A stretch of DNA of 64,000 nt from Clostridium ganghwense (GCF_026735165.1 NZ_JAPQES010000004.1:310001-374000); one strand, 5' to 3'. Positions 43,179 through 54,993 are shown, numbered from the stretch's first letter. Notes: a model not told the origin generated them from the letters alone. Translations and numbers: made by a program.

Positions 43179-43613
43179 CTAGTATCTTAACTCTAAAACT
43201 TCTGGTTTTTGAGCTTGTTGATCATGTTCTGAACCTGTGTATACTTTTAACTTTTTAAGCATTTTTCTTCCTAAAGGCCCTTGTGGTAACATTCTTCTTA
43301 CAGCTTCTTGAAAAACAAATTCTGGTTTGCTTTGGATAGCTTTTCTGTAAGAAATTTCTTTTAATCCACCTGGATATAATGAATGGTGTCTTAACATTTT
43401 TTGATCTAATTTCTTTCCTGTTAATACTATTTTTTCAGCATTTAATACAATAACGTGATCTCCTGTATCAACGTTTGGTGTATATGTTGGTTTATGCTTT
43501 CCTCTTAATATTGAAGCAACTTGGCTTGCTGCTCTTCCTAATGCTTTTCCTTCAACGTCTACAACATACCATTTTCTTTCTACTTCATTTGGCTTTGCGA
43601 TATATGATTTCAT
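43179..43613 (-). CDS. rplM: 50S ribosomal protein L13
   Basis: A 144-residue L13 ([47 protein letters not shown]). The second of two adjacent ATGs (43613) is used because it has better spacing from AAGGAGGG. L13 helps 50S assembly. A leader hairpin and strong promoter lie upstream; L13 may regulate its own leader. Confidence 0.97.
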   Translation of the reverse strand: MKSYIAKPNEVERKWYVVDVEGKALGRAASQVASILRGKHKPTYTPNVDTGDHVIVLNAEKIVLTGKKLDQKMLRHHSLYPGGLKEISYRKAIQSKPEFVFQEAVRRMLPQGPLGRKMLKKLKVYTGSEHDQQAQKPEVLELRY

Positions 43614-43616
43614 CAT

Positions 43617-43703
43617 TTTCCCTCCTTGAACTTTTCACTCGCGTTCTTCTATATCTATATCAAGACCGGGGCCTGTGGTCTTATATACTTCTTCTTTCAA
43701 ACA
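43617..43703 (-). ncRNA. candidate L13 leader
   Basis: The roughly 86-nt leader has a hairpin AAGACC/GGTCTT (43662-43682) and a GAAC...GTTC stem before the ribosome-binding site. It resembles the L13 leader found before rplM in Firmicutes, where L13 binds its own mRNA. The match is by general layout, so assignment is provisional. Confidence 0.55.
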
Positions 43704-43709
43704 AAGAAT

Positions 43710-43738
43710 ATTATAATACAATTAGCCGGGCGTGTCAA
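43710..43738 (-). promoter_or_regulatory. sigma-A promoter of rplM-rpsI
   Basis: On the minus strand a perfect consensus: TTGACA (43733-43738), 17 nt, TATAAT (43710-43715). It lies after the truA stop at 43785, so the operon can start here independently. Confidence 0.9.
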
Positions 43739-43784
43739 TATATCTTTAAATTTAAATTAATAAATTTAAAAGTTTTTTATTATA

Positions 43785-44522
43785 CTAGTAAAAAACCTCT
43801 TCAAGACATAATCCATTAGCTGGAACTGCTTTTCCCGCCTTGGACCTATCCTTAGCTAATATTATTTCATTAATATCATTTGGATTAATTTTACATATCC
43901 CCACATCTAGTAGAGTTCCTACTATTATTCTTACCATATTATATAAAAAACCATCACCTGAAACTATAAATTGAATTTGATCTTCATTCTTTATAATATC
44001 TAACTCATAAATAGTTCTTATTGTAGTTTTCACAGAGCTTCCTTTTTTTCTAAAAGAATCAAATTCATGAGTACCTAGAAAATATTTGCTACCTTCTAAC
44101 ATTAAATTCAAATTTAATTCTTTGTGAAAACTATATACGTAATTTCTACTAATTGCGGCTCTCTCTTTTCTATTTAATACAGTATAAACATATTTCTTTC
44201 CTTTACTACTATATCGTGCATGAAATTCCTCTAGCACTTCTTCTGAACGCAATATGACTATATCTTGAGGTAACTTTGTATTTATTGCATATTTAAATTT
44301 TTCTGCTGGTATACTACTTTTAGTAAAAAAATTACCTACAAAGCCCTTTGCATGAACACCAGCATCTGTTCTGCTTGATCCTGTTACTTGAATATCTTCT
44401 TTTGTAATTTCTTTTATAGCTTCTTCAATTTTCTGCTGAATTGTAACAGCATTTTTCTGTCTCTGCCATCCAGCATAATTAGCTCCATCATACTCTATAA
44501 TAATTTTTATATTTCTTCTCAC
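43785..44522 (-). CDS. truA: tRNA pseudouridine(38-40) synthase
   Basis: A 245-residue TruA beginning at a GTG at 44522 with GAGGTG upstream. The catalytic segment is SSRTDAGVHAKGFVGNF (Asp near residue 52), and FDSFRKKGS and FLYNMVRIIVGTLLDVG follow. It modifies uridines in the anticodon stem-loop. It follows ecfT in the usual order. Confidence 0.96.
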   Translation of the reverse strand: MRRNIKIIIEYDGANYAGWQRQKNAVTIQQKIEEAIKEITKEDIQVTGSSRTDAGVHAKGFVGNFFTKSSIPAEKFKYAINTKLPQDIVILRSEEVLEEFHARYSSKGKKYVYTVLNRKERAAISRNYVYSFHKELNLNLMLEGSKYFLGTHEFDSFRKKGSSVKTTIRTIYELDIIKNEDQIQFIVSGDGFLYNMVRIIVGTLLDVGICKINPNDINEIILAKDRSKAGKAVPANGLCLEEVFY

Positions 44523-44567
44523 TAGTTACACCTCAGCATATTAAATCATCACCTGGATTATTGATTT

Positions 44568-45383
44568 TTATACTCTAAACGTTCTACTCCAAATAGATAC
44601 AACAGTTAAAAGTATTGTAATAGCTATTGCTACAAAATCTCTATTTTCCAAGTTTAATATTTTCATTCTGGTTCTACCTTCTCCACCTCTATAACATCTT
44701 GCTTCCATAGCCATGGCAAGTTCATCAGCACGTCTAAAAGAACTTATAAAAAGTGGAACTAATAAAGGTATTAAATTTTTTGCTCTGCTGAAAAGATTAC
44801 CTGATTCAAAATCTGCACCTCTAGCCATCTGTGCTTTCATTATTTTATCCGTTTCATCCATAAGTGTAGGAATAAATCTTAGTGCTATTGTCATCATCAT
44901 AGCAAGTTCATGAGCTGGTAATCCAATCTTTCTAAATGGGTTTAAAAGCTTTTCAAGTCCATCAGTTAATTCAATTGGAGAAGTAGTCAGTGTGAGCAAT
45001 GACGTTCCAACTATTAAGAAAACCAACCTAATAATCATAAAAGCAGCTAAAATTAATCCTTGTTTGTATATTTTCAAAAATTTCCAATGCCAAAGTGGTA
45101 CTTCACCTGATGCTCCACCCGTCATAAAAATATTTAACAAACCAGTTATAATAAGTAAAATAAATATAGGTTTTAATCCTTTATATATATAGCTGAAAGG
45201 AACCTTAGAAATAATTATAGCAGCCAATGTAAATCCAACAACAAAAATATATCCCTTAAAATTATTAACTAAAAATAAATTTATTATATATATAATTGAC
45301 AATAATATTTTAACTCTAGGATCTAATTTATGAATAAAGGATTCACCTGGTACATATTGCCCTATAGTAATATCTTTAATCAT
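44568..45383 (-). CDS. ecfT: energy-coupling factor transporter transmembrane protein EcfT
   Basis: A 271-residue EcfT with [25 protein letters not shown] and the two coupling motifs AQMARG and AMEARCYRG that contact the ATPases. It forms the shared module with EcfA1 and EcfA2 for uptake of vitamins or metals; the substrate-binding S proteins are not in this window. It overlaps ecfA2 by 8 bp. Confidence 0.96.
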   Translation of the reverse strand: MIKDITIGQYVPGESFIHKLDPRVKILLSIIYIINLFLVNNFKGYIFVVGFTLAAIIISKVPFSYIYKGLKPIFILLIITGLLNIFMTGGASGEVPLWHWKFLKIYKQGLILAAFMIIRLVFLIVGTSLLTLTTSPIELTDGLEKLLNPFRKIGLPAHELAMMMTIALRFIPTLMDETDKIMKAQMARGADFESGNLFSRAKNLIPLLVPLFISSFRRADELAMAMEARCYRGGEGRTRMKILNLENRDFVAIAITILLTVVSIWSRTFRV

Positions 45384-46239
45384 TTTTAGCTCCCCTTAAC
45401 ATGTTTATTATTTCCTGCTTTGCTTTATCTACTGTAAATATATCTTCTGATATATTAAAATTATTTTTTCTTAACTCTCTTACCAAATAAGTAACTTGTG
45501 GAACTGCAAGCCCAACCGTTTCAAGTATATCTACTTGTTTAAATACATTACTTGGTATATCATTCAAAATACATCTTCCTTTATCCATAACAAGGACTTT
45601 AGTAGCAACCTTTGCAACATCCTCCATGCTATGTGATACCAATATTATTGTCATATTGTATTCTTCTCTAAGTTCTTTAACTCTTTCTAAAATCTCATCT
45701 CTTCCTTTTGGATCTAATCCTGCAGTAGGTTCATCTAAAATTAGAACCCCAGGTTCCATTGCAACAACACCAGCTATTGCAACTCTTCTTTTCTGCCCTC
45801 CACTTAAATCAAATGGAGACTTATCTTTATATATATCGTAATCTAACCCTACGATATTCATAGCCTTTTTAACTCTATTACCTATCTCTTCATCACTAAG
45901 CCCTAAATTTTTAGGACCAAATGCAATATCCTTCTCAATTGTTTCTTCAAATAATTGATATTCAGGGTATTGAAATACAAGTCCAATTTTTTTTCTTATA
46001 TCACTTAATTTTACCTTTTCACCTGTAATATCTACATCATCAACTATTATTTTTCCACTTGTGGGCTTTAAAAGACCATTAATATGTTGAATTAAAGTAG
46101 ACTTTCCTGAACCAGTATGCCCTATTAATGCGACAAATTCTCCATCATTTATAGTTAAATTCACATCATCAAGCGCTTTTTTTTCAAAAGGTGATCCTGG
46201 CATATATATGTGTGTTAAATTCTCTATTTTAATTGACAT
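45376..46239 (-). CDS. ecfA2: energy-coupling factor ATPase EcfA2
   Basis: A 287-residue ABC ATPase with Walker [14 protein letters not shown], signature [13 protein letters not shown] and Walker [10 protein letters not shown]-terminal [24 protein letters not shown] is typical of EcfA2. It overlaps ecfA1 by 16 nt and ecfT by 8 nt. Confidence 0.95.
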   Translation of the reverse strand: MSIKIENLTHIYMPGSPFEKKALDDVNLTINDGEFVALIGHTGSGKSTLIQHINGLLKPTSGKIIVDDVDITGEKVKLSDIRKKIGLVFQYPEYQLFEETIEKDIAFGPKNLGLSDEEIGNRVKKAMNIVGLDYDIYKDKSPFDLSGGQKRRVAIAGVVAMEPGVLILDEPTAGLDPKGRDEILERVKELREEYNMTIILVSHSMEDVAKVATKVLVMDKGRCILNDIPSNVFKQVDILETVGLAVPQVTYLVRELRKNNFNISEDIFTVDKAKQEIINMLRGAKND

Positions 46240-47069
46240 AATACATTCACCATCTCATCTATAGTTAATATATTGGAATCAATATTTATTCCACTTTTAT
46301 TTAGTTCATAAGCGAGTTCTGTCATCTGTGGAACATCAAGGCCTATTTCCTTCATTACTGAGACATTACTAAAAATTTTTCTAGGAGTTCCTTCCATAAT
46401 AAGCTTTCCTTTATCCATAACCACTATTCTGTCCGCCTCGACTGCTTCTTCCATATAGTGAGTAATTAATACAATAGTAATACCATAATTCTTATTAATA
46501 TCTTTAATTGTATCAATAACTTCTCTTCTTCCAGAAGGATCTAGCATAGCTGTTGGTTCATCAAATATAATGCAATTTGGTCTCATAGCTAAAATACCTG
46601 CTATTGCTATTCTTTGTTTCTGTCCACCTGACAATAAATGGGGTGCATGTTTTCTATACTCATACATTTTAACCTTATGTAATGCGTCATCTACCCTTTT
46701 TCTTATTTCAGATGGTTCAACACCTAAATTTTCTGGTCCAAACGCTACATCTTCTTCAACTATAGTTGCTACAATCTGGTTATCAGGATTTTGAAATACC
46801 ATGCCAGCCTTATTTCTTATTTGCCATATATGCTCAGAACTACAAGTATCCATGCCATCCACATATACCTTTCCCCCACTTGGTAACAGAAGTGCATTCA
46901 TGTGTTTTGCCAATGTAGACTTTCCTGACCCATTATGTCCAAGGACTACTAAAAATTCACCTTTTTTTATATCTAGGTCAACTTCATTTACAGCAATTTT
47001 AGCATTATTTTCTTCATTTTTTTCATATTTATATATAACTTTTTTGCATTCTATCATATTTTTGCTCAT
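46224..47069 (-). CDS. ecfA1: energy-coupling factor ATPase EcfA1
   Basis: A 281-residue ABC ATPase with Walker [16 protein letters not shown], signature [17 protein letters not shown] and Walker [17 protein letters not shown]. It pairs with EcfA2. It starts 89 nt after the rplQ stop, past a hairpin, and forms a unit with ecfA2, ecfT and truA. Confidence 0.95.
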   Translation of the reverse strand: MSKNMIECKKVIYKYEKNEENNAKIAVNEVDLDIKKGEFLVVLGHNGSGKSTLAKHMNALLLPSGGKVYVDGMDTCSSEHIWQIRNKAGMVFQNPDNQIVATIVEEDVAFGPENLGVEPSEIRKRVDDALHKVKMYEYRKHAPHLLSGGQKQRIAIAGILAMRPNCIIFDEPTAMLDPSGRREVIDTIKDINKNYGITIVLITHYMEEAVEADRIVVMDKGKLIMEGTPRKIFSNVSVMKEIGLDVPQMTELAYELNKSGINIDSNILTIDEMVNVLCQLK

Positions 47070-47117
47070 ATGAATAAATACTCCTTTTAAAGTTTCTAGT
47101 AAAGATTATAACAAAAT

Positions 47118-47147
47118 GGGGACTAAGTTGGAAAATACTTAATCCCC
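47118..47147 (-). terminator. hairpin after rplQ
   Basis: GGGGATTAAGT pairs with ACTTAGTCCCC (one G-U) with an 8-nt loop, followed by ATTTTG on the minus strand. It may be a leaky terminator between rplQ and the ecf genes. Confidence 0.6.
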
Positions 47148-47157
47148 TTATAATCAA

Positions 47158-47499
47158 TTATACTAATTCAAGTATAACTACTTCTGCTCCGTCGCCTCTT
47201 CTTGGGCCCATTTTATAGATTCTAGTGTATCCACCATTTCTATCTGCATATTTTGGAGCAACATCTGCAAATAGTTTTTCAACTACTTCTTTTTCAGTAA
47301 CAAATGCTAATACTTGTCTTCTAGCATGAAGATCTCCTCTTTTAGCAAGAGTGATCATTTTTTCAGCTATATTTTTAGTTTCTTTAGCTCTAGTTATAGT
47401 AGTTTCTATTCTACCATGTTTTAAAAAACTAGTTACTAAATTTCTTAGCATAGCTCTTCTCTGATCAGTTGGAAGCCCCAACTTACGTTGTTGTGCCAT
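47158..47499 (-). CDS. rplQ: 50S ribosomal protein L17
   Basis: A 113-residue L17 ([55 protein letters not shown]). Normal length. It is last of the alpha operon, following rpoA by 14 nt, and the ecf genes follow as in many Firmicutes. Confidence 0.98.
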   Translation of the reverse strand: MAQQRKLGLPTDQRRAMLRNLVTSFLKHGRIETTITRAKETKNIAEKMITLAKRGDLHARRQVLAFVTEKEVVEKLFADVAPKYADRNGGYTRIYKMGPRRGDGAEVVILELV

Positions 47500-47512
47500 G
47501 TTTCATCCTCCT

Positions 47513-48460
47513 TTACTCATCGGATTTCTTTAAGCCTAATGCTAAAGCCTCAAGCTTCTCTTGCACTTCTTCTAGTGACTTTTTACCTAAATTTCTAACT
47601 TTCATCATGTCATCCATAGATCTTTCTGTTAATTCTTGTACAGTGTTAATTCCTGCTCTTTTTAAGCAGTTATAACTTCTAACAGAAAGGTCTAATTCTT
47701 CTATAGTCATTTCAAGCACTTTTTCTTTCTTATCTTCTTCTTTTTCAATCATTATTTCAACATTATCTGCATGATCAGTAAGTGTCATAAATAATTTGAA
47801 ATGTTCGATAAGAATTTTTGCTGAAAGACTTATAGCTTCTTCTGGTCTTATAGTACCGTTAGTCCATATCTCAATAGTTAACTTATCATAGTCAGTAATT
47901 TGACCAACTCTTGTATTTTCTACAGAAAAATTAACTCTTTTAATTGGAGTGTATATTGAATCAACAGGGATAGTACCTATTGGTAAGTCATCTCTCTTAT
48001 TTTTATTTTGAGAAACATATCCTCTACCCTTATCAACATTGATTTCCATATATAGTTTTCCATCTTCATCTAGAGTGGCTATATGTAAATCTTTGTTTAC
48101 AATTTCAATATCACCATCTGATGTAATATCAGCAGCTGTTACCTCACCAAGTCCTTGTGCATCTATATATATAGTCTTTGCACTTTCACCTTCCATTTTT
48201 AATGCTAATCCTTTAACATTAAGAATTAATTCAGTAACATCTTCTTTAACTCCTGTTACAGTTGAAAATTCATGAAGAACTCCATCAATATTTATAGAGC
48301 TTGCTGCAACTCCAGGTAATGATGATAAAAGAATTCTTCTTAACGAATTTCCAAGAGTAATACCATAGCCTCTTTCTAATGGATCAATAACAAATTTGCC
48401 ATAAGTTCCATCTTCAGCTGCTTCAATACATTCTATTTTGGGTTTTTCTATTTCTAACAT
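47513..48460 (-). CDS. rpoA: DNA-directed RNA polymerase alpha subunit
   Basis: A 315-residue alpha subunit. The N-terminal dimerisation domain ([16 protein letters not shown]) and the C-terminal DNA-binding domain ([23 protein letters not shown]) are both present. Regular length for clostridia. Confidence 0.98.
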   Translation of the reverse strand: MLEIEKPKIECIEAAEDGTYGKFVIDPLERGYGITLGNSLRRILLSSLPGVAASSINIDGVLHEFSTVTGVKEDVTELILNVKGLALKMEGESAKTIYIDAQGLGEVTAADITSDGDIEIVNKDLHIATLDEDGKLYMEINVDKGRGYVSQNKNKRDDLPIGTIPVDSIYTPIKRVNFSVENTRVGQITDYDKLTIEIWTNGTIRPEEAISLSAKILIEHFKLFMTLTDHADNVEIMIEKEEDKKEKVLEMTIEELDLSVRSYNCLKRAGINTVQELTERSMDDMMKVRNLGKKSLEEVQEKLEALALGLKKSDE

Positions 48461-48524
48461 ACGAACCCTCCCTTAATGAATTATACCATACTGAGGGTAA
48501 CTGATTCCATTCTAATCACCATTC

Positions 48525-49145
48525 TTATTTACTGTATAACTCAACGATTAATGTTTCATTTACTGGAACATCAATATCTACTCTAGCAGGTTCAGCAAGA
48601 ACTTTTCCCTCAAAGTTTTCTACGTTACCTTCTAACCAAGCTGGTAATGTCTTTGGATTTTCAGCAAATACTTTGAATTTCTCAGTTGATCTGCTTTTTT
48701 CTCTAACACTAATTACATCATTAACACTTACTTTGTATGATGGTATATCTACTTTCTTACCATTTACTAAGAAATGTCCATGAGTAACTAATTGTCTTGC
48801 TTCATTTCTAGAAGATCCAAATCCTAATCTATATACTACGTTATCTAATCTTAATTCAAGAAGCTTTAACAAGTTTTCACCTGTTATTCCTCTCATTTTA
48901 TCAGCTTTCTCATAGTATTTTCTGAATTGGCCTTCAAGAACTCCATAAATTCTTCTAGCTTTTTGTTTTTCTCTTAATTGAATTCCATAGTTAGAAAGTT
49001 TCTTTCTACCTTGTCCGTGCTGTCCTGGTGCATAGCTTCTTCTAGCAAATGCACATTTATCTGTATAACATCTATCCCCTTTTAGGAATAGTTTCATACC
49101 TTCTCTTCTACATAATCTACACATAGATCCAGTATATCTAGCCAT
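48525..49145 (-). CDS. rpsD: 30S ribosomal protein S4
   Basis: A 206-residue S4 with the N-terminal Cys-rich MCRLCRREG and later CYTDKC, and the S4 RNA-binding domain ([35 protein letters not shown]). The cysteine type likely binds zinc. It primes 30S assembly. Confidence 0.98.
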   Translation of the reverse strand: MARYTGSMCRLCRREGMKLFLKGDRCYTDKCAFARRSYAPGQHGQGRKKLSNYGIQLREKQKARRIYGVLEGQFRKYYEKADKMRGITGENLLKLLELRLDNVVYRLGFGSSRNEARQLVTHGHFLVNGKKVDIPSYKVSVNDVISVREKSRSTEKFKVFAENPKTLPAWLEGNVENFEGKVLAEPARVDIDVPVNETLIVELYSK

Positions 49146-49173
49146 TCAAGTAACACCTCCTGTTTCTGTATAA

Positions 49174-49569
49174 TTAAACTCTTCTTCTCTTTGGTGGTCT
49201 ACAACCATTGTGCGGTATTGGTGTAACGTCTTTTATTAACGTAATTTCAAGTCCTGCTGCTTGTAAAGATCTTATAGCTGCTTCTCTACCAGCACCTGGT
49301 CCTTTTACATATACTTCAATACTCTTTAATCCATGTTCCATTGCTGCATTTGCTGCAGTTTCAGCAGCCATTTGTGCTGCAAATGGAGTGCTCTTTCTTG
49401 AACCTCTAAATCCTAATGCACCTGCACTTGACCAAGATAAAGCATTTCCAACACTATCAGTCAATGTAACAATTGAATTATTGAAGGTTGATTTTATATG
49501 TGCACAGCCGTGTTCTATATTTTTTCTTTCTTTTCTTCTTCTAGTTTTTCTAGCTTTTGCTTTAGCCAC
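49174..49569 (-). CDS. rpsK: 30S ribosomal protein S11
   Basis: A 131-residue S11 ([58 protein letters not shown]). The conserved IPHNGC that is isoaspartyl-modified in some bacteria is present. Sits in the platform of the 30S subunit. Confidence 0.98.
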   Translation of the reverse strand: MAKAKARKTRRRKERKNIEHGCAHIKSTFNNSIVTLTDSVGNALSWSSAGALGFRGSRKSTPFAAQMAAETAANAAMEHGLKSIEVYVKGPGAGREAAIRSLQAAGLEITLIKDVTPIPHNGCRPPKRRRV

Positions 49570-49585
49570 TTATCATCCCTCCTTA

Positions 49586-49954
49586 TTATTTCTTCTTACC
49601 ACTAATAGATCTCTTTGGACCTTTTCTTGTTCTTGCATTAGTTTTAGTTTTTTGTCCTCTTAATGGAAGACCTTTTCTGTGTCTTATTCCTCTATAGCAT
49701 CCTATTTCAACTAATCTCTTTATATCAAGAGCTACTTTTCTTCTTAAGTCACCTTCAACTTCGAAGTTTTTACTTACATAATCTCTTATTGCATTTACTT
49801 CTTCTTCTGATAAATCCTTAACTCTTGTATCTGGATTTACACCAGTAGCATCAAGAATTTTACGAGAATTTGGCATACCAATCCCGTAGATGTATGTTAG
49901 ACCTACTTCAACTCTCTTATCCTTTGGTAGATCTATACCAGCTATTCTAGCCAT
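49586..49954 (-). CDS. rpsM: 30S ribosomal protein S13
   Basis: A 122-residue S13 ([54 protein letters not shown]). Normal length. It contacts tRNAs and the large subunit. The gap upstream to rpmJ is 154 nt, longer than elsewhere in the operon, AT-rich and with nothing recognisable. Confidence 0.98.
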   Translation of the reverse strand: MARIAGIDLPKDKRVEVGLTYIYGIGMPNSRKILDATGVNPDTRVKDLSEEEVNAIRDYVSKNFEVEGDLRRKVALDIKRLVEIGCYRGIRHRKGLPLRGQKTKTNARTRKGPKRSISGKKK

Positions 49955-50108
49955 TGAATCCTACACCTCCTAATTTTCCAACTGTTAAATATATATATAT
50001 GTTAGCAGCCGCATATAAACTTTTTATTTATATTCCAATATCATACCTATACATAATATTGCAAATTTCTAAATTTATCAATGGTTTTAAGAAAATTTTT
50101 AATGATTA

Positions 50109-50237
<129 letters not shown>

Positions 50238-50456
50238 CTATTTCGCTCTCCAAGTTATTCTACCTCTACTTAAATCGTATGGAGAAAGCTCAACTGTAAC
50301 TTTGTCGCCTGGTAAAATTCTTATGAAGTTCATTCTTAATTTTCCAGATACATGTGCTAATATTATTTGACCACTTTCTAACTGAACTTGAAACATAGCA
50401 TTAGGTAAAGCTTCTAAAACTGAACCCTGCATTTCAATTACATCATCTTTTGACAT
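50238..50456 (-). CDS. infA: translation initiation factor IF-1
   Basis: A 72-residue IF-1, an OB-fold protein: [56 protein letters not shown]. Its ATG follows AGGAGGG by about 11 nt. It blocks the A site during initiation. Standard place between the KOW gene and rpmJ. Confidence 0.98.
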   Translation of the reverse strand: MSKDDVIEMQGSVLEALPNAMFQVQLESGQIILAHVSGKLRMNFIRILPGDKVTVELSPYDLSRGRITWRAK

Positions 50457-50463
50457 AAGGCAC

Positions 50464-50748
50464 TTAACCCTCCTTATTAGCGTCCCTATTTGCTAAGTAC
50501 TTTCTTACTTTAGCATCATTAACATTATTTCCAGACATTATCAACTGCTTAATATCTTCTACTACATAATTAGTTAAACTTAAATGTTTAATCTTCTTCT
50601 TCTTAGGTTTTTCAACCTTTCTCAGATTACCATCTATAATATATACGTAATTTTTATCAATTACATCTGATATTATAAATGCTCTTTCTGAATCTCTTCC
50701 TGCTTTAGAGTATACTACTCTTCCGATAAGATTTTTATAATCCAACAT
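50464..50748 (-). CDS. KOW-domain RNA-binding protein (L14e/L6e-like)
   Basis: A 94-residue protein starting at the ATG at 50748, after GAGGTG; an in-frame GTG 6 nt earlier overlaps that site. The KOW motif is [35 protein letters not shown] Lys-rich [10 protein letters not shown] follows. It is a bacterial relative of eukaryotic L14e, common between map and infA in clostridia. Role on the ribosome is not established. Confidence 0.85.
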   Translation of the reverse strand: MLDYKNLIGRVVYSKAGRDSERAFIISDVIDKNYVYIIDGNLRKVEKPKKKKIKHLSLTNYVVEDIKQLIMSGNNVNDAKVRKYLANRDANKEG

Positions 50749-50759
50749 GGTCACCTCGA

Positions 50760-51506
50760 TTAACTTAAAGTTAATATTTCAGGGCCATTCTTTGAAATTG
50801 CCACAGTATTTTCGTAGTGTGCTGATAATGTTCCGTCCTTAGTAACTACAGTCCAACCATTTGGTTGAACCTTAACATAAAATTCACCTATATTAATCAT
50901 CGGTTCGATTGCTAAAACCATACCTTCAACTAATTTAGGTCCTCTACCCGGTCTTCCAAAGTTCGGCACCTCAGGATCTTCGTGCATTTCTGTACCTATT
51001 CCATGACCAACATAGTCTCTAACTACAGAATAGCCTTGCCCTTCAGCATATTGTTGGATAGCTGATGATATATCACTTAATTTATTACCCACTACTGCTT
51101 TTTCGATCCCTGTGAAAAAACTTTGTTCAGTAACTTTAATTAAGTTTTCAGCTTCCTTTGAAATTTGACCTACAGCAAAAGTTCTAGCTGCATCACCATG
51201 ATAACCATTCAAAATAGCACCGCAATCAATGCTTATGATATCACCTTCTTGCAATACTCTTTTACCTGGTATTCCATGAACAACTTCATTATTAATAGAA
51301 GCACATATTGAAGCAGGGAAACCACAATATCCTTTAAAAGATGGAATAGCATTTCTACTTCTTATAGACTCTTCTGCTATTCTATCCAATTCACCAGTAG
51401 TTATTCCTGGTTTTACAGATTCTTGCAATTTAGCAAGAGTTTCTCCTACAACTTTTCCAGCCTGTCTCATATATTCTATTTCTCTAGCGTTCTTAATATT
51501 TATCAT
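50760..51506 (-). CDS. map: methionine aminopeptidase type I
   Basis: A 248-residue enzyme starting at the ATG at 51506, which overlaps the adk stop (TAATG); an ORF start at 51533 is spurious. Metal ligands lie in SIDCGAILNGYHGDAART, GHGIGTEMHEDPEVP and MVLAIEPMINIG, and there is an HYENTVAI ending. It removes the initiator methionine. Confidence 0.95.
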   Translation of the reverse strand: MINIKNAREIEYMRQAGKVVGETLAKLQESVKPGITTGELDRIAEESIRSRNAIPSFKGYCGFPASICASINNEVVHGIPGKRVLQEGDIISIDCGAILNGYHGDAARTFAVGQISKEAENLIKVTEQSFFTGIEKAVVGNKLSDISSAIQQYAEGQGYSVVRDYVGHGIGTEMHEDPEVPNFGRPGRGPKLVEGMVLAIEPMINIGEFYVKVQPNGWTVVTKDGTLSAHYENTVAISKNGPEILTLS

Positions 51507-52156
51507 TATTTCTCGCTTTCCATATGACGACAAATAGTTTCAAAGACTTCATCGATTGATTGTGTACCATCAACCACAAACAATTGATCCTTAGATTTAT
51601 AATAATCTGCTAAAGGCTGAGTTTGTTTTTCATATACATCTATTCTATCTTTTACTGTTTCTTCAGTATCATCTTTTCTTTGCACTATATCACTTCCACA
51701 AGCATCACATTTTTCTTCACTCTTTGGAGGGTTGAATTTTATATGATAACTTGCACCACATGATGGGCAAACTCTTCTTCCTGTCATTCTTTCAAGAATA
51801 AATTCACTAGGTACATTTATAAGCAATGCAGTATCAATTTTTTGATTATTCTTTCTTAGAAAGTCTTCTAAGGCTTCTGCTTGCTTTACAGTTCTAGGAA
51901 ATCCATCTAGCAAAAATCCATTCTTACAATCTTGCTCTGCTAATCTATCATTAACTATATCTATTGTTAATTCATCTGGCACTAATTGTCCCTTATCAAT
52001 GTATTCTTTAGCTTTTATACCTAATGATGTCTTTTGTGAAATATTTTTTCTAAATATATCTCCAGTAGATATATGTGGAATAGAATACCTTTCACTTATT
52101 AATTTTGCCTGCGTACCTTTTCCTGCACCAGGAGGTCCTAACAAAATCATTTTCAT
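51506..52156 (-). CDS. adk: adenylate kinase
   Basis: A 216-residue long-form kinase starting at the ATG at 52156 ([19 protein letters not shown]), with GGAG about 9 nt upstream; a start two codons later is also possible. The lid holds a zinc Cys4 site ([10 protein letters not shown], then EKCDACGSD), as in many Gram-positives. It converts 2 ADP to ATP and AMP. Confidence 0.95.
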   Translation of the reverse strand: MKMILLGPPGAGKGTQAKLISERYSIPHISTGDIFRKNISQKTSLGIKAKEYIDKGQLVPDELTIDIVNDRLAEQDCKNGFLLDGFPRTVKQAEALEDFLRKNNQKIDTALLINVPSEFILERMTGRRVCPSCGASYHIKFNPPKSEEKCDACGSDIVQRKDDTEETVKDRIDVYEKQTQPLADYYKSKDQLFVVDGTQSIDEVFETICRHMESEK

Positions 52157-52185
52157 ACATATCAACTCCAAATTCTTTACATTTC

Positions 52186-53463
52186 TTATTTAAGGAATCC
52201 TTTATAGTGTCTCATTACTAATTGAGATTCTAATTGTCTCATAAAGTCAAGAGCAACTCCGACTTCGATTAGTAATGCAGTACCCCCAAAGGAGAATCCT
52301 TTAAAATTACTATATGTTTCAACAAACATAGGAAGTATTGCTATTCCTGCTGCAAATAATCCTCCAAGTATTGAAACTCTCAATAGTACTCTTTCAATAA
52401 ATCTTGCAGTAGGCTCACCAGGTCTTATACCTGGTATGAAACCAGCAGATTTATGTATGTTTTCAGCCATTTCATCAGGCTTAAATGTAACTTCCGTATA
52501 AAACCATGTGAAGAAAATGACTAATACAATAGTCACTAACGCATATGGCCATGTATTCATTTTAAATATACTATATCTACTTGTTGTTACAAATTTATTG
52601 AAAGCAGAATTTGGCCAAAAACTTCCTATAGTTGCTGGAAATTGCATAACAGACATTGCAAAAATTATAGCTATAATTCCGGATGCGTTCATATTTATAG
52701 GTATATGAGTTGATTGTCCTTTAAACATTCTCCCACCAGAATTTTTAGCTGCATATTGTATTGGTATTCTTCTTTCAGCTAATGTAGCTATAACAACTAC
52801 AGCAAATAGTAGTATAGAAGCTACTATTAATAATAGAATTTCTATAAAACTTACTGCTTCTGTTGACTGTAAACTACCAATTTGTAATATTTTCTGTGGT
52901 AATCTTGAAATTATATTTACAAATATTATTAGTGATACACCATTACCTATACCTTTTACTGTAATTTGATCTCCTAACCACATTAAAAATGTTGATGCAG
53001 TAGTTAGCGTAAGAACAATTAAAAATACATCTAATTTACTGGCATTAGCTATTGCTCCGAAATTTCTAATCAAAGCATATGTTCCAAATGATTGAAGTGC
53101 TGCCAAAATAACCGCACCATATCTTGTATATTGCTGTATTTTCTTTCTACCTTCTTCTCCTTCTTTAGAAAGCTGCTCTAATGAAGGAATTGCAATAGTT
53201 AACAATTGAAATATGATAGATGAGTTTATATATGGTACAACTCCCATGGCGAAAATACTAAAATTGCTTAGAGCTCCACCTGACATCAAATCATAAAAAC
53301 TAAATAGCGTGCCACCTTTTGTCAAATTAGACAATGCACCGGTATCAATTCCAGGAACAGGAATATGATTTCCCATCCTGATAATTGCTACCATGAAAAT
53401 TGTAAATATAATTCTTCTTCTTAACTCGGGAACTTTCCAAGCGTTGCGTAAGGTTGATAACAT
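52186..53463 (-). CDS. secY: preprotein translocase subunit SecY
   Basis: A 425-residue protein with ten membrane helices. It includes [17 protein letters not shown] near residue 29, [15 protein letters not shown] and [11 protein letters not shown], typical for SecY. It forms the export channel. It follows rplO by 1 nt. Confidence 0.97.
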   Translation of the reverse strand: MLSTLRNAWKVPELRRRIIFTIFMVAIIRMGNHIPVPGIDTGALSNLTKGGTLFSFYDLMSGGALSNFSIFAMGVVPYINSSIIFQLLTIAIPSLEQLSKEGEEGRKKIQQYTRYGAVILAALQSFGTYALIRNFGAIANASKLDVFLIVLTLTTASTFLMWLGDQITVKGIGNGVSLIIFVNIISRLPQKILQIGSLQSTEAVSFIEILLLIVASILLFAVVVIATLAERRIPIQYAAKNSGGRMFKGQSTHIPINMNASGIIAIIFAMSVMQFPATIGSFWPNSAFNKFVTTSRYSIFKMNTWPYALVTIVLVIFFTWFYTEVTFKPDEMAENIHKSAGFIPGIRPGEPTARFIERVLLRVSILGGLFAAGIAILPMFVETYSNFKGFSFGGTALLIEVGVALDFMRQLESQLVMRHYKGFLK

Positions 53464-53464
53464 T

Positions 53465-53905
53465 TTATATCACCTCAACTTTTCCTCCCATGGATTCTAT
53501 CTTCTCAACTGCACCCTTTGTAAACTTAGTCGCTTTAACAACTAGTTTCTTTTCAAGGTTACCGTTTCCTAATATTTTAACTCCGTCTTTTATCTTACTA
53601 ATTACTCCATTTGCTTTTAATACTTCTGGTGTAATTTCTGTTCCATCTTCAAATATATTTAATCTGTTTACATTAACTTCAACATAATCTTTTGCGAAGA
53701 TGTTTGTAAAACCTCTTTTAGGTAATCTTCTATATAAAGGCATTTGACCTCCTTCAAATCCCGGTCTTACGCCTCCACCTGATCTAGCATTTTGTCCTTT
53801 ATGTCCTTTACCTGCAGTTTTACCCCAGCCAGAACCACTACCTCTACCAATTCTTTTAGGAGCTTTTTTTGAACCTGCAGCAGGTTTCAATTCATGAAGT
53901 TTCAT
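53465..53905 (-). CDS. rplO: 50S ribosomal protein L15
   Basis: A 146-residue L15 ([58 protein letters not shown]). Glycine/lysine-rich N-terminus as expected. It follows rpmD by 19 nt. Confidence 0.98.
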   Translation of the reverse strand: MKLHELKPAAGSKKAPKRIGRGSGSGWGKTAGKGHKGQNARSGGGVRPGFEGGQMPLYRRLPKRGFTNIFAKDYVEVNVNRLNIFEDGTEITPEVLKANGVISKIKDGVKILGNGNLEKKLVVKATKFTKGAVEKIESMGGKVEVI

Positions 53906-53924
53906 GCTTTACACCTCCTCTTAC

Positions 53925-54104
53925 TTATACTTCTTCAACATTCAATAGATAACTTACTTTTTCTATCATACCTCTTATTTGAGGAGTCTCTTCGTGATTA
54001 ACACTTTTACCAATTTTCTTTAACCCAAGAGCATTTACTGTAGCAATATGATCTTTCTTTCTACCAATCAAGCTCTTTGTTAGTGTCACCTTAAGCTTAG
54101 CCAA
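53925..54104 (-). CDS. rpmD: 50S ribosomal protein L30 (TTG start)
   Basis: A 59-residue L30, [19 protein letters not shown] and so on, ending SYLLNVEEV. It starts with TTG at 54104, with TTAGGAGGG before it, so it is easily missed. It lies between rpsE (12 nt) and rplO. Non-ATG starts for ribosomal proteins are uncommon. Confidence 0.95.
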   Translation of the reverse strand: MAKLKVTLTKSLIGRKKDHIATVNALGLKKIGKSVNHEETPQIRGMIEKVSYLLNVEEV

Positions 54105-54116
54105 GGTTGATCCCTC

Positions 54117-54614
54117 CTAACCTAAAATCTCTTCTACAGTCTTGCCTCTTAACTTAGCAATCTGTTCAGCAGTTCTTAATCTTGATAAACCATCAATTGT
54201 TGCGCCGACCATGTTTCTTGGGTTGTTAGAACCTAAAGATTTTGCTCTAACATCCTTTAAACCTGCTAATTCAAGTACCGCTCTAACAGGTCCACCGGCA
54301 ATAACTCCAGTACCTTCAGAAGCAGGCATTATTAAAACTTCTCCTCTTCCGAATTCACCTTTTATTCTATGTGGAACAGTTGTTCCAACCATTGATACTT
54401 CTACTAAGCGCTTTTTAGCATCTTCGATGCCTTTTCTTATAGCTTCAGGTATTTCTACAGCTTTACCCATTCCTACGCCAACGTGTCCGTTTTCGTCTCC
54501 TACTACTACAAGTGCACTAAATCTAAAGTTTCTACCACCTTTAACAACTTTAGCAACTCTATTTATAAATACAACTTTTTCTTTAAGAGTTAGTGTGTTA
54601 GGATCTATTTTCAT
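54117..54614 (-). CDS. rpsE: 30S ribosomal protein S5
   Basis: A 165-residue S5 with the dsRBD-like domain ([36 protein letters not shown]) and [19 protein letters not shown]. It is on the 30S back near the mRNA entrance. Normal length. Confidence 0.98.
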   Translation of the reverse strand: MKIDPNTLTLKEKVVFINRVAKVVKGGRNFRFSALVVVGDENGHVGVGMGKAVEIPEAIRKGIEDAKKRLVEVSMVGTTVPHRIKGEFGRGEVLIMPASEGTGVIAGGPVRAVLELAGLKDVRAKSLGSNNPRNMVGATIDGLSRLRTAEQIAKLRGKTVEEILG

Positions 54615-54630
54615 AGTTTTCCCTCCTTTT

Positions 54631-54993
54631 CTAGAATCTTAAACCTGCTTCTCTTGCGCCTTCAGCAAGTTCTTTTACTCTTCCGTGATATACGTATCCG
54701 CCTCTATCAAAAATAACTTCTTCTATTCCTTTTTCTACAGCTTTCTTAGCTATAAGTTGACCAACAACTTTTGCTGATTCTTTATTGCTTCCAACTTTTT
54801 CTGTAAAGTCTTTATCTAAAGTTGACGCAGAAACTAAAGTTGTTCCAGCTATATCATCTATTATTTGAGCATAAATATTTTTTTCACTTCTGTATACTGA
54901 TAATCTTGGTCTTTCAGCTGTACCAGAAATTTTATTACGAACTCTAAGATGACGCTTAACTCTAGCTTTCTTTCTATCGTTTTTCTTGAACAT
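54631..54993 (-). CDS. rplR: 50S ribosomal protein L18
   Basis: A 120-residue L18 starting at the ATG at 54993 ([21 protein letters not shown]), with GGAGTG 6 nt upstream; an upstream GTG would overlap the ribosome-binding site. [26 protein letters not shown] ends the protein. It binds 5S rRNA. Confidence 0.97.
   Translation of the reverse strand: MFKKNDRKKARVKRHLRVRNKISGTAERPRLSVYRSEKNIYAQIIDDIAGTTLVSASTLDKDFTEKVGSNKESAKVVGQLIAKKAVEKGIEEVIFDRGGYVYHGRVKELAEGAREAGLRF

Noticed and set aside
49208-49663. Long antisense open frames in the ribosomal operon (also 54142-54642 and 57224-57511)
   Set aside because: They are the opposite strand of strongly coding ribosomal protein genes, lack ribosome-binding sites and have compositions explained by codon shadows.
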